In this document: piece by piece, positions 35,092 to 44,151 of the stretch
How the letters are laid out: every line of letters starts with the position of its first letter
Numbering within the stretch: position 1 is the stretch's first letter
Assembly (NCBI RefSeq): GCF_013177735.1
Contig: NZ_WOEZ01000284.1
Location: 1-64,000, forward strand
Source of the DNA: Paraburkholderia elongata
Lineage (GTDB): Bacteria > Pseudomonadota > Gammaproteobacteria > Burkholderiales > Burkholderiaceae
Direction: 5' to 3'
Length of the DNA stretch: 64,000 nucleotides
Made by a program: the position numbers and the translations under genes
Notes under the pieces: model-generated
Told to the model about the DNA's origin: nothing
Databases searched by the model: none
Seen by the model: only the letters and a program-made list of their open reading frames with translations

Positions 35092-36162
35092 ATGAGTTTG
35101 TTCCATTCGCATGCAGACGGTCACGATCACGGTCATGGGCACGGGCACCATCATCATCACGGCGGTGGCGATGCGCAGGCCGCGGGCGGCGGTCCGTTCT
35201 ATATCCGGGTTCTGCTTGCGTTGCTCTGCGTGGTCGTGGCGATCGCGGTGGCGAGTTTCATCTCCGTGCGTGCAGGCGAAGCCTCGGTGATCACACGCTT
35301 CGGTCAACCCGTGCGCGTGCTGCTCGAACCTGGCCTCGCGTGGCATCTGCCGGCGCCGATCGAAGCGGTGGTGCCGGTCGACCTGCGCTTGCATACGACG
35401 TCGAGCGGCTTGCAGGACGTGGGCACGCGGGATGGCTTGCGGATCATCGTGCAGGCGTATGTCGCTTGGCGCGTCGCAGCGGACCCGAACGACGTGCGCC
35501 GTTTCGTTCGGGCCGTGGGCAACCAGCCCGACGAAGCCGCGCAGCAAATCCGCTCGCTGCTCGGCTCGTCGCTGCAAACCACGTCGGCTGGGTTCGACCT
35601 TGCGTCGCTGGTCAACACGGATCCGTCCAAGGTACGCATCTCGGCCTTTGAAGACGCTTTGCGCAGTCAGATCGACGCGCAACTGTACTCGGCTTACGGC
35701 GTGCATGTCGTCCAGGTGGGGCTGGAGCGCCTGACGCTGCCGGCCGTGACGCTCGCGGCCACAGTCAGCCGGATGAGCGCCGAGCGCGAGACGGTGGCCG
35801 CGCAGCGCACGGCCGACGGCAACCGCGAGGCCGCGCAGATTCGCTCGGATGCGGACCGCGATGCCCGGCTTGCCGTCGCCGATGCGAATGTGAAAGCGGC
35901 GGAGATCGAAGCGCAGTCCCGTAAGGACGCGGCCGCGATCTATGGCAACACCTACGCGGGCAATCCGCGGCTCTACACGATGTTGCGCTCGCTCGACACC
36001 CTCGACACGGTGGTCAGCGCCAATACGAATCTGATTCTGCGCAGCGATGCCGCGCCGTTCCAGGCCCTGGTGCAGGGCCCCACCGAACTGCGGTCCGAGC
36101 CGTTGCCGCAGCCGGGCGTCGGCACGGCGTCCGCGTCGAAGAAAGCCAGGTCCACGCGATGA
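35092..36162 (+). CDS. HflC-like SPFH protein with histidine-rich N-terminus
   Basis: 356 residues. The cytoplasmic N-terminus is strikingly histidine-rich (HDHGHGHGHHHHH within residues 11-23). One membrane helix follows (about 37-60), then a band 7/SPFH domain starting RAGEASVITRFGQPV, with PGLAWHLPAPIE and the C-terminal helical segment ADRDARLAVADANVKAAEIEA and IYGNTYAGNP typical of HflC. HflK/HflC form large ring-like cages around FtsH in the inner membrane. The histidine stretch is not a normal HflC feature and may bind metal for the ATPase encoded two genes downstream. It overlaps the next gene by 4 bases. Confidence 0.85.
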   Translation: MSLFHSHADGHDHGHGHGHHHHHGGGDAQAAGGGPFYIRVLLALLCVVVAIAVASFISVRAGEASVITRFGQPVRVLLEPGLAWHLPAPIEAVVPVDLRLHTTSSGLQDVGTRDGLRIIVQAYVAWRVAADPNDVRRFVRAVGNQPDEAAQQIRSLLGSSLQTTSAGFDLASLVNTDPSKVRISAFEDALRSQIDAQLYSAYGVHVVQVGLERLTLPAVTLAATVSRMSAERETVAAQRTADGNREAAQIRSDADRDARLAVADANVKAAEIEAQSRKDAAAIYGNTYAGNPRLYTMLRSLDTLDTVVSANTNLILRSDAAPFQALVQGPTELRSEPLPQPGVGTASASKKARSTR

Positions 36163-37328
36163 ATACGGACACCGGCTTGCCGCCGCTCGGCCCTGTCGCC
36201 CAGGCGGTACGACTCTCGTTCTGGTTTATCGCCGCCCTGGTCGTGCTCGCCGCCGGCGCTTGGGCCGGGTCGAACATCCGGCGCATTCCGCCTGATAGCC
36301 GGGCGGTCGTGTTGCGATTCGGCTCGTTCGTGCGCACCCAGGAAGCGGGTCTGCTGATTGCATGGCCACGTCCCTTCGAGTCGACGTTGCTGGTGCCTGG
36401 CAGTGCACGGGTTCTCGAGCAACGCATCCAGTCGCTCGAACGTGATCCGCGTGCGCGCGCCGCGGATATGAATTTGCCGGAAGCACCACCCCCGGCTCAA
36501 GGACAATCCGACACCGGGGCCGTGATCGGGCCGCAGGATATGCCCTCCGGTCCACCGCCCGCGCCGGACAACGCGGCCAGCCCCGACATGGCGCCGCCCG
36601 GTGTGCAGTTGTCCGACGCGCTGGCCGGCTCCGGCTATGTGCTCACTGGCGACAACGGCGTGTTGCAGTTGCGCGCCACGCTGTACTACCGCGTGGTGGA
36701 TCCCTATGCCTATGTCCTGCAAAAAGATCAGCTTGCTGCGGCGCTCGAGCGGATTGTGTCCGCATCGGCGGTCGATGTCGTCGCCCAGCGTGATCTGGAT
36801 GCAATCCTCGTCGCACGTCCCGAGTTGTTGTCGGCGGATCAGCAGGTCGCGATAAAGCGTGAGCGTTTGCGGGGCGATCTCGCGCAGGAAATCGAACGCC
36901 ACTTGCGCCAGCTCGATGCGCAGCACGCGGGACTCGGCGTGGAAGTCGCGCGCGTCGACGTCGAGGTGGCATTCCCGGCGGCCGCCGTAAGCGCGTTCAA
37001 TTCGGTGCTGACCTCGCTGCAGGTGGCCGAGCGCAGCATGGCCGAGGCGCGCACGTCCGCTGAAAAGATACGCCAGGATGCGCAACAGGATGCCGACCGG
37101 ATCGTGCAGAACGCACAGGCGAACGCCGTTGAGCGTGTCGCCACCGCGCAGGCTAAAACCCTGACCATCCAGCAACTGGAAGTGCCGCTTCGCACCAACA
37201 GCGATCCTGGGCTTCTCGCGCGCGTGTATCGGGACCGCATCCAGTCGATCCTCTCGAAAGCGGGCAGCGTGACGACCGTCGGACCGCACGACACATCGAA
37301 TCTGATCTTGCCGGGAAATGCGCGATGA
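36159..37328 (+). CDS. HflK-like SPFH protein
   Basis: 389 residues, start overlapping hflC-like stop (ATGA) and stop overlapping the ATPase start (ATGA). One membrane helix (about 20-42) is followed by the SPFH domain: PPDSRAVVLRFGSFVRTQEAGLL is the typical opening. An Ala/Pro-rich insert lies at about residues 105-145, and a long helical C-terminus contains EKIRQDAQQDADRIVQNAQ. The pairing of HflC-like and HflK-like genes mirrors the canonical hflKC order, but these are paralogues associated with a metal ATPase rather than with hflX and purA. They probably form a mixed SPFH ring. Confidence 0.85.
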   Translation: MNTDTGLPPLGPVAQAVRLSFWFIAALVVLAAGAWAGSNIRRIPPDSRAVVLRFGSFVRTQEAGLLIAWPRPFESTLLVPGSARVLEQRIQSLERDPRARAADMNLPEAPPPAQGQSDTGAVIGPQDMPSGPPPAPDNAASPDMAPPGVQLSDALAGSGYVLTGDNGVLQLRATLYYRVVDPYAYVLQKDQLAAALERIVSASAVDVVAQRDLDAILVARPELLSADQQVAIKRERLRGDLAQEIERHLRQLDAQHAGLGVEVARVDVEVAFPAAAVSAFNSVLTSLQVAERSMAEARTSAEKIRQDAQQDADRIVQNAQANAVERVATAQAKTLTIQQLEVPLRTNSDPGLLARVYRDRIQSILSKAGSVTTVGPHDTSNLILPGNAR

Positions 37329-39301
37329 GCACCGGAGTCGAGCACACAACGCACACAGGTGACCACGCCTCGCACTCGGATGAAGCGAACCGCATGGCTC
37401 AGGGGCGCGCGATTGTTTTGTCGGCCTCCGAGCAACGGGGCGTCACGCGGCAAGTCGCGCTTGCCTTGCTGGCCGGCGGCCTGCTGATTTTGTCGACGGC
37501 ATGGCACACCTTCGCTCCGGCGGATGAAGCGCTTGCGCAGGTCCTGGCCGGGCTCGCTTCGCTGGTCGTCGCCGGACCTGTGTTCGCCGGCGCGTGGTAC
37601 AGCCTGAAGTCACCCAGTCTGCACGGCGTGACTGACCGGCTGATCGCACTCGCCATGCTGGCGGCGTGGGCGGTGGGAGATATGGCGACGGCCGCGTTGT
37701 TGCCGATCGTCATGACGTTCGGACATGCACTCGAAGAGCGCAGCGTGCTCGGATCGCAGGAGGCGATCCGGGCGCTCGGCAGGCTGACTTCGGGCAAGGT
37801 GCGGCGCGTGAAGGCGGACGGCTCGATCGAGGAAGTCCAGTATGACGCGGTACGGGCGGGCGACCACATCGAAGTCGTAGCCGGTGCGCGGATTCCGGCC
37901 GACGGTGTGGTTCAGCATGGCGACTCCAGTGTCGACAATGGGCCGATTACCGGCGAGTCGGTGCCGCTCGACGTTGCGCCGGGCTCGACCGTATTCGGCG
38001 GCGCGATGAATCTCGACGGTCCGCTGCGTATCGAAGTCACTCACGCGGGCAGGCAGTCGACGCTCGGCAAGATCATCGAGCTGATGCAGCGTGCGGAGCA
38101 GGCGAAGCCGCCGATTACGCAGATACTCGAGCGCTACATGGGCGGTTATTTGTGCCTCGTCCTGCTGATCGCGGCGATCGTGTGGTTCGTCTCGGCGAAT
38201 GCATCGGCGATGCTGGCCGTGATTGTCGCGGCGTGTCCGTGCGCGCTGGTGCTCGCCGCGCCGTCGACGGCCATTGCCGGCATTGCGGTCGGCGCGCGCC
38301 ACGGCATTCTGTTCAGAAGCGCCGCGTTTCTCGACAAGTTTGCGCAGATCGATTCGCTGGTGATCGACAAGACCGGCACGTTGACCTACGGCGAAATGCG
38401 TGTCGAAGACGTGATGCTGGAACCCGGCGCCGACGCGGCGCAGGTGCTCGAGCTCGCGGCGCGGCTGGGCGGCAGCAGTGCGCATCCGGTGAGCCGCGCG
38501 CTGCTGCGTTACGCGACTGAAGCCGGACCGGTTGGATTCGAACGGGAGCCGTTCGAACACGCACGCGAACTACGCGGATTGGGCGTGCTGGCGGAGACAC
38601 CCGAAGGTGTCGCGGTGCTGGGCCGCTACGGCTTGCTCGCGGACTACGTGCAGGCTTTGCCGGAACCGCGCCGCGAGATCGAAGGACCTTGCGTCGGTCT
38701 TGCATTGAACGGCCGATTGCTCGCGTGGTTCGGGTTTGCCGATGCGCTGCGTGCGGAAGCAAAAGATGCACTGGCGGAATTGCGGGAGCTCGGGTTGACG
38801 CGCCAGACGCTGTTGACCGGAGACCGCGAGCCGGTGGCGCGCAAACTGGCAGCGGAGACCGGCATTGCCGTGGTCGTCGCGCAGGCGCTGCCGCACGACA
38901 AGCTCGATTACGTGGTGCGGGAAATGGCGGCTGGTTATCATCCGCTAGTGGTGGGCGACGGCCTGAACGATGTGCTCGCCATCAAGGCCGGCCCCACCAG
39001 CATGGCGATGGGCGAGCGAGGCATCGACATTGCCGTGGCGTCGGCCGATGTCGTGCTGCTCGGCGACGACTTGCGTCGTATCCCGACGTGTGTCCGCCTC
39101 GGGCGGCGCTGCCTGCGCACCGCGGCAGTCAATGCCGCGATCGGATTGGCGTGGACGGTTGCCGTGATCGCGCTTGCCGCGACCGGCGTGCTCAGCGCCG
39201 TCTGGGTGGCGCTTTTGCACAACCTCGGCACATTCATTGTGATCGCGAATGCGGGGCGGCTGCTGCGAATGGACGAAGGTGTTCAGCCGGACGGTCGCTA
39301 A
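37325..39301 (+). CDS. P1B-type heavy-metal-translocating ATPase
   Basis: 658 residues. The P-type landmarks are all present: TGES at 209-212 (actuator), CPC at 304-306 in the ion-binding helix, DKTGT at 348-352 with the phosphorylated Asp, the SSAHPVSRAL nucleotide-domain motif, and GDGLND at 544-549 (hinge; the usual GDGINDAPAL reads GDGLNDVLAI). No N-terminal HMA domain with CxxC is present; instead the N-terminus has scattered His (HTTHTGDHASHSD). CPC fits Cu, Ag, Zn or Cd transport, and the His-rich start would fit Zn/Cu; the substrate is undecided. The start overlaps the HflK-like gene by 4 bases, so all four genes form one operon. Confidence 0.9.
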   Translation: MSTGVEHTTHTGDHASHSDEANRMAQGRAIVLSASEQRGVTRQVALALLAGGLLILSTAWHTFAPADEALAQVLAGLASLVVAGPVFAGAWYSLKSPSLHGVTDRLIALAMLAAWAVGDMATAALLPIVMTFGHALEERSVLGSQEAIRALGRLTSGKVRRVKADGSIEEVQYDAVRAGDHIEVVAGARIPADGVVQHGDSSVDNGPITGESVPLDVAPGSTVFGGAMNLDGPLRIEVTHAGRQSTLGKIIELMQRAEQAKPPITQILERYMGGYLCLVLLIAAIVWFVSANASAMLAVIVAACPCALVLAAPSTAIAGIAVGARHGILFRSAAFLDKFAQIDSLVIDKTGTLTYGEMRVEDVMLEPGADAAQVLELAARLGGSSAHPVSRALLRYATEAGPVGFEREPFEHARELRGLGVLAETPEGVAVLGRYGLLADYVQALPEPRREIEGPCVGLALNGRLLAWFGFADALRAEAKDALAELRELGLTRQTLLTGDREPVARKLAAETGIAVVVAQALPHDKLDYVVREMAAGYHPLVVGDGLNDVLAIKAGPTSMAMGERGIDIAVASADVVLLGDDLRRIPTCVRLGRRCLRTAAVNAAIGLAWTVAVIALAATGVLSAVWVALLHNLGTFIVIANAGRLLRMDEGVQPDGR

Positions 39302-39402
39302 TGGTAGCTTCAAGGCCCCAGGTTATCGCATAGCCATGCGCCCAGGTCCCTGGTTTTCTGGCGCTTGCGTTAACGCGCGACACCACCGCCCGTATCTATC
39401 CC

Positions 39403-40962
39403 TCAAGCGATTCCCAGCGCCTGCAATATCGGTAGATGTATTTCAGCAAAGCGATTCGCTTTCGCAATCAGATCGCCGCTGGTGTTCAGTGGGCTAGCTG
39501 AAACTCCCTCGATGGCGTGAGCTGGCGCGGGACTCGTGCGCAAAGCAGCTTCGGCGAATTCGGCCCACTGTGCGGGTTCTCTTAAGTGACGTCGCCTCGC
39601 CAATAGGAAGAGCTGTGGCACACGGGGAATCAAAATGCCCGATCCGGACACCGGACTGACCAAAAATTGTACGTCCCCATGCTGGAGCGCCTGCTCGCAA
39701 ATAGCGGCGTTCAGCCTGTCCGATGACGGGCGAGCGAGCTCAATTTGCGCCTCATCCTGCACATTCAGCAACACGCCGGCCCCCACTAACAATGTCACGG
39801 CCTTGACGATGAGGGGGAGCGTAATGCCACGTTCGCGGACGCCGTTTTCGATATCGGCGAGGCTTGCGGGGCGATGGCTGGCAAGCGCGTCGAGAATCGG
39901 ACCATATGTGCTTTCCGGCAACGTCGCTTCTCCCAGCGCTCCGCGCACCTTCAGCAGGACCGAAGCCCTCGGCAGCGCCAGCATGACGCGATGCGCGCGC
40001 AGCGCGGTCTGCTGCGCCTCTTCACCGAGCGCCCGGCTCCCTTTGACCCAGTAGTCTCGCCGCATCGACCGGTTGATGCAAAAGTCTCGTACGGTCTCAC
40101 GTAAAGCGGTATCTGGAATACCCGCCAACAAGGCGCGTTGAGCTGGGTTGAGATTGATCTCGTCAACGTGATCGCGATAGTCTGCAGAGCAGCCATAAGT
40201 CAAACCGCTCGCGGCAAGCGATGACGTGACCTGCGAGAAGGTCATGGGCTGCCAGTCACGATTGAAATATTCATGTGCGAGGTAGTGTGTGTTCTCCTCG
40301 CACAATGCGTCGACACGTTCAGCCAGCAGCGGGTTGACCACTGCGTAACCGGGTTGCGTCGCAAGCACGGTCTTGACGAAGTCCATCGCCGCTGCAATGT
40401 GCGTCTGGACTTGCGTTTCGGCGGGCGCGCCGCCGTGTGCATTCAGCCGCGCGCTCGCCTGGAAATGACAGTGCATCAATTCGCGCACCGGCAACATCGC
40501 GGCCCACCCGGGCTGGGTGTTATAGCTCATATACACGACGCCGCCGTCATTGAGTTTGCGTCGTATGAAATCGGCAATGAGCACACGGTTTTCGTCGGAA
40601 ATCCAGCTCCAGATGCCGTGCATGCCGATGAAGTCAAAATTCGGCAAATCGTCTCGCATGCAGAATTCTGCGAAGCTTTCAGCGAACAAGCTCGCCTGCG
40701 ATCCGGCGCACTGTGTCAGTTGCCGTGCAAAGCTCGCATGAGACGGGTTGAAGTCAGTGCCGAACCATTCTGTCGCTGACCCGGCTGCGTGGATATTCAC
40801 GCTGACGCCGTGGCCGAACCCTAGCTCGCAGGCGGTACGCAGGACCGGAGGGGTGAGTCCCGACTGTAGCAACGGAAGTTTAAGGCGCAGCGGATCCAGT
40901 TCGTCGCAATAGCCGTACGTGTACGCAATACCATCAATGCTGCCGGCTTCCCACTCACTCAC
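39403..40962 (-). CDS. SAM methyltransferase with a methyltransferase-regulatory domain
   Basis: 519 residues. The N-terminal half is a class I methyltransferase domain: motif I is ACELGFGHGVSVNIHA near residues 44-59, followed by WFGTDFNPSHASFAR. The middle contains a regulatory domain of the kind that follows such methyltransferases in proteobacteria, and the C-terminal part is helical with winged-helix-like segments. Substrate unknown. It is convergent with the ATPase operon, with about 100 bases between. Composition is like its neighbours. Upstream lies a 210-base gap before the divergent methyltransferase gene. Confidence 0.8.
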   Translation of the reverse strand: MSEWEAGSIDGIAYTYGYCDELDPLRLKLPLLQSGLTPPVLRTACELGFGHGVSVNIHAAGSATEWFGTDFNPSHASFARQLTQCAGSQASLFAESFAEFCMRDDLPNFDFIGMHGIWSWISDENRVLIADFIRRKLNDGGVVYMSYNTQPGWAAMLPVRELMHCHFQASARLNAHGGAPAETQVQTHIAAAMDFVKTVLATQPGYAVVNPLLAERVDALCEENTHYLAHEYFNRDWQPMTFSQVTSSLAASGLTYGCSADYRDHVDEINLNPAQRALLAGIPDTALRETVRDFCINRSMRRDYWVKGSRALGEEAQQTALRAHRVMLALPRASVLLKVRGALGEATLPESTYGPILDALASHRPASLADIENGVRERGITLPLIVKAVTLLVGAGVLLNVQDEAQIELARPSSDRLNAAICEQALQHGDVQFLVSPVSGSGILIPRVPQLFLLARRRHLREPAQWAEFAEAALRTSPAPAHAIEGVSASPLNTSGDLIAKANRFAEIHLPILQALGIA

Positions 40963-41172
40963 GTTCTAGCTCTCGTTGTCTTCAAGGATCGCCGTGCTGG
41001 CGTGTTGCGAAGCCTCTCATAGCGCAGGCTCCTTTGTCTATCCGCAGTTCGACGCTAAATGTTCCTCCGCGTTTTTCCCGCACTGATGGCACGTCCTTCA
41101 GGTTCTCATAAGGTAACGTCCTTTACATTCATGCGCCGATAGCAACGCCCCCAATCGACAACGGTCCCTCAA

Positions 41173-42093
41173 ATGAATAGTCGCGACTCCCAGCCGCAAT
41201 CCGATGTGTGGTCCGATTGGCTGTTGCATATTCGGCATGCCGATGATCAGGGGCACGAACAAGCCCTCCATGCCGAACTCAAACACTATGCGGACCGCGT
41301 TCTGGACGGCGCGAGACTTGCTCCTGGCATGACGCTCGCCGACATCGGTGCCGGTGATGGACTGATCGGCTTTAGCGCTATCGACCGCATAGGCCCATCA
41401 CTGCGCGTGCTTTTCACAGATATCTCCGCGCCTCTGCTTCGGCACACTGAAGCACTCGCAGTTCAGCGAAACATTCAGGATCAATGCGTCTTCATCCAAG
41501 GCTCCGCCGAATTGCTGAATGGCATTGAGGGTGACGCTGTCGACGCAGTCACGACTCGCGCAGTTCTCGCTTATGTCCCCGACAAGATGGCCGCCTTGCG
41601 GGAATTTCACCGGATTCTCAAACCCGGCGGCAGAATATCGATCTCTGAACCGATCATGCGCGACGATGCAATCGAGGCAAGCTCGCTGAGGCAAATCGTT
41701 GAAGGTCTGCCCGAGAAAGCCGGAGACAACTTCTTTCACCTGCTGCATCGCTGGAAAGCCGCTCAATTTCCCGATACTGAGGAAAAAATTTCTGCGAGTC
41801 CGATTGCAAACTACGGCGAACGCGATCTGGTCCGCTTCGCATTAGATGCAGGGTTCACGGATGTTCATATGGAGTTCCACATAGACGTACGCCCCGCGAT
41901 CACCTCCTGGGATGTGCTGCTTGGTAGTTCACCTCACCCTTGGGCTCCGCGGCTCGGCGACATTCTCGCGAACCAGTTCACAGCGGACGAACGGCTGTTC
42001 TTCGAACAAATCTTCCGCCCGCAAGTTGAAGGTGGCCGATTGGCCACGGCCGACCGGACCGCTTACCTGACCGCAGGAAAGCCTCCTCGCTGA
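41173..42093 (+). CDS. Class I SAM-dependent methyltransferase
   Basis: 306 residues. SAM motif I is LADIGAGDGLIGF near residues 55-67, motif II is LFTDISAPLL, and post-motif segments are VTTRAVLAYVPDK and EFHRILKPGGRISISEP, which is the pattern of the UbiE/Menaquinone-type Methyltransf_11 family. The C-terminal 130 residues are extra and may bind the substrate. No clear pathway is indicated by neighbours. It is divergent from the other methyltransferase gene, 210 bases away. Confidence 0.85.
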   Translation: MNSRDSQPQSDVWSDWLLHIRHADDQGHEQALHAELKHYADRVLDGARLAPGMTLADIGAGDGLIGFSAIDRIGPSLRVLFTDISAPLLRHTEALAVQRNIQDQCVFIQGSAELLNGIEGDAVDAVTTRAVLAYVPDKMAALREFHRILKPGGRISISEPIMRDDAIEASSLRQIVEGLPEKAGDNFFHLLHRWKAAQFPDTEEKISASPIANYGERDLVRFALDAGFTDVHMEFHIDVRPAITSWDVLLGSSPHPWAPRLGDILANQFTADERLFFEQIFRPQVEGGRLATADRTAYLTAGKPPR

Positions 42094-42257
42094 CGCGCAC
42101 AGCCGCTTCCATCACTTAGCTGAGTTTCAGTTCGGAAACGCCGGTGGCCCAAGGACCTTTTGCCGAACCAATGTGAAGTGTTTGAACACCCGGCGCTCGG
42201 TAGTCGTCATCTGGGCTGTGGTTCCCGGCATTGCTTTAGGGTGACTATACTTAAAAA

Positions 42258-42304
42258 CGCCGCCTCTGATTCAGGTTCACCGGACTCCGGTGATAGAGGC
42301 GCCG
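42258..42304 (+). promoter_or_regulatory. Nested stem-loop in the leader of the universal stress protein gene
   Basis: CGCCTCT (42261-42267) pairs with AGAGGCG (42295-42301), enclosing CACCGG (42278-42283) and CCGGTG (42287-42292) with a 3-base loop. The structure sits 45-90 bases upstream of the start at 42350, just after TATACT at 42246-42251, a plausible -10 box. It may be a structured 5' leader. Confidence 0.45.
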
Positions 42305-42349
42305 GGCAGGATTTCAACGCGAACCGGCCGGGTCGCGGGGGAGGCATGT

Positions 42350-42823
42350 ATGTTCAAGCATCTGCTGGTACCGACCGACGGCTCGGCGCTTTCTGAGGCG
42401 GCCATTCAGATGACGGTAACGCTCGCGGCAGAGAACGGAGCCAAAGTCACGGGACTCCATGTCATCCCGGAGTTTCATCTCCTCGCCTATGGCACGGAGA
42501 TGATCGCGGACAACGAGGAGCAAATCATTCAGGCCGCGCGACAGCGTGCGGATGACTACCTCGGGGTTATCAAAAGAGCTGCTGCGCAAGCGGGTGTCGA
42601 GTGCAATACGGTTGCCTTGAATCGCGCCCATCCTTATGAGGCGATTATCAGCGTTGCAGCAAAGCAGGACTGCGACCTCATTGTTATGGCGTCCCACGGT
42701 CGAAGCGGCATGCGGGCGTTTTTGCTCGGCAGCGAGACCCAGAAGGTCCTGACGCACAGTCAGATCCCGGTCCTCGTCGTCCGGCAGTCGACGCCGACTG
42801 ATTCTAAAACCGCTCCACCCTGA
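42350..42823 (+). CDS. Universal stress protein (UspA family)
   Basis: From ATG 42350, behind GGGGGAGG, the protein has 157 residues. It has the USP fold signature: start KHLLVPTDGSALSEAA, and the ATP-binding pattern GRSGMRAFLLGSETQKVL followed by IPVLVVR near the C-terminus (G-2x-G-9x-G-S/T type). It probably binds ATP and supports survival under stress. Its end overlaps the convergent flavoprotein gene by 20 bases. Confidence 0.9.
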   Translation: MFKHLLVPTDGSALSEAAIQMTVTLAAENGAKVTGLHVIPEFHLLAYGTEMIADNEEQIIQAARQRADDYLGVIKRAAAQAGVECNTVALNRAHPYEAIISVAAKQDCDLIVMASHGRSGMRAFLLGSETQKVLTHSQIPVLVVRQSTPTDSKTAPP

Positions 42824-44048
42824 ACGGCCGCGTGTCCACGAGCGTTTCCTCGTGGGTCATCATCTCTGCGATCAGCCGGCCCGTGACCGGGCCTAGCGTG
42901 AGCCCGTGGTGCGCGTGGCCAAACGCGAACCACAAGTCTTTATGATTTCTCGCGGGCCCGATGATCGGCATCATGTCGGGCGTGCAAGGGCGCCGTCCCA
43001 TCCACGCTTCGTCGTCGAGACGCTCGCCCAATGGAAACAGCGTGCGCGCAATCGGCTCGACCGCGGCGAGTTGCGTGGGCGTTTTGGGCGCATCGCAGTG
43101 CGCGATTTCCGCCCCCGTGGTCAGGCGGATGCCTTTTGCCATGGGTGCGATCAAGTAGCCTTTCTCGACGTCCAGAACCGGATGATTTAGCCGGGCCGCT
43201 GCCTGGGGCGCATAGTGCATGTGGTACCCGCGTTTGACGGCAAGCGGCAAGCGGTAGCCGAGTCGTGAACTCACGCGATCCGACCATGGTCCCAACGCAA
43301 CGACCGCCGATGAAGCGGTGATCGTTCCCGCTTCCGTATCGACCGCCCAACCCTCACGCAGCGAGTCCGCATCGCCGATGAAGAACCGTCCTCCCAGCGC
43401 TTCGAAATACTTCGCGTAGGCGGTGACGAGCGCGTTGGGATCGCTCACGGAATCGGATGCCGTATAGCGCAATCCGCCTAACAAGGCCTTGTCGAGATCG
43501 GGCTCCTTTTGTTGCAGGCCGCTTGCATCCAGCGATTCGAACTCGACGCCATATTCCCGATGCCACTGTTCAGCGTGTTGAATTTCCGCGTCCCGTACCT
43601 TTTCGGTGCGAAACACCTTTATCCAGCCGGTCTGGCGCAATAACGCGCTTGCGCCTGCATCGGCTGCCAGCGCGCGGTGCTCGTCCACGCAATGTTCGAT
43701 CAGTGTCGAGTACGACCTGGCGATAGCGGCGTGCTTTGCCGGATGAGAATTGCGCCAGTATTGCCACAGGAACGGCGCCGTCTTGAGCATGGCATCGGCA
43801 TGGTAGCGAACATCCGGCGACTGGTTGCGTGCGTACCGAAGCAAGGTGCCGAGGTCGCGTGGAAACGCATAGGGATACACACCTTCGCGCTGGATCAGCC
43901 CGGCGTTACCGAACGACGTTTCGTTGCCGGGCAGCTTGCGGTCGACAAGTGCGACCTGGCGGCCGCGCTTTTGTAGATGCACGGCAACGGACACACCGAC
44001 AATGCCCGCCCCGAGCACGACGGCATCGAATTTCATTGTTGTCATCAA
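42804..44048 (-). CDS. D-amino acid dehydrogenase-like FAD oxidoreductase (DadA family)
   Basis: 414 residues. The N-terminal Rossmann motif VVLGAGIVGVSVAVHLQKRG binds FAD; other family marks are RQTGWIKVFRT, ALGPWSD, KRGYHMHY, and the C-terminal GRRPCTPDMMPIIGPA and FAFGHAHHGLTLGP. These fit DadA-type dehydrogenases that pass electrons from D-amino acids to the respiratory chain. Alanine racemase lies 40 kb away, so a shared D-alanine pathway is possible but not shown by context. Alternative substrates (sarcosine, glycine) cannot be excluded. Start codon is at 44048, with a second ATG three codons later. Confidence 0.85.
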   Translation of the reverse strand: MMTTMKFDAVVLGAGIVGVSVAVHLQKRGRQVALVDRKLPGNETSFGNAGLIQREGVYPYAFPRDLGTLLRYARNQSPDVRYHADAMLKTAPFLWQYWRNSHPAKHAAIARSYSTLIEHCVDEHRALAADAGASALLRQTGWIKVFRTEKVRDAEIQHAEQWHREYGVEFESLDASGLQQKEPDLDKALLGGLRYTASDSVSDPNALVTAYAKYFEALGGRFFIGDADSLREGWAVDTEAGTITASSAVVALGPWSDRVSSRLGYRLPLAVKRGYHMHYAPQAAARLNHPVLDVEKGYLIAPMAKGIRLTTGAEIAHCDAPKTPTQLAAVEPIARTLFPLGERLDDEAWMGRRPCTPDMMPIIGPARNHKDLWFAFGHAHHGLTLGPVTGRLIAEMMTHEETLVDTRPFRVERF

Positions 44049-44151
44049 CTCACCTGGTGCCGGTTACGCGACATCATCACGTAACGACAACGGGTTAGCA
44101 AGCTGACGGACACCAGGCGGCGTCGCGGTCTGCTTCGCTTATCCGCCTCAC

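Noticed and set aside
34114..35706. Minus-strand frame of 530 codons across the SPFH genes
   Set aside because: Antisense to SPFH sequences with clear motifs; no family resemblance and no ribosome site.
42219..42235. Sigma-54 promoter before the universal stress protein gene
   Set aside because: GG and GC are 11 rather than 10 bases apart and the flanks fit poorly.
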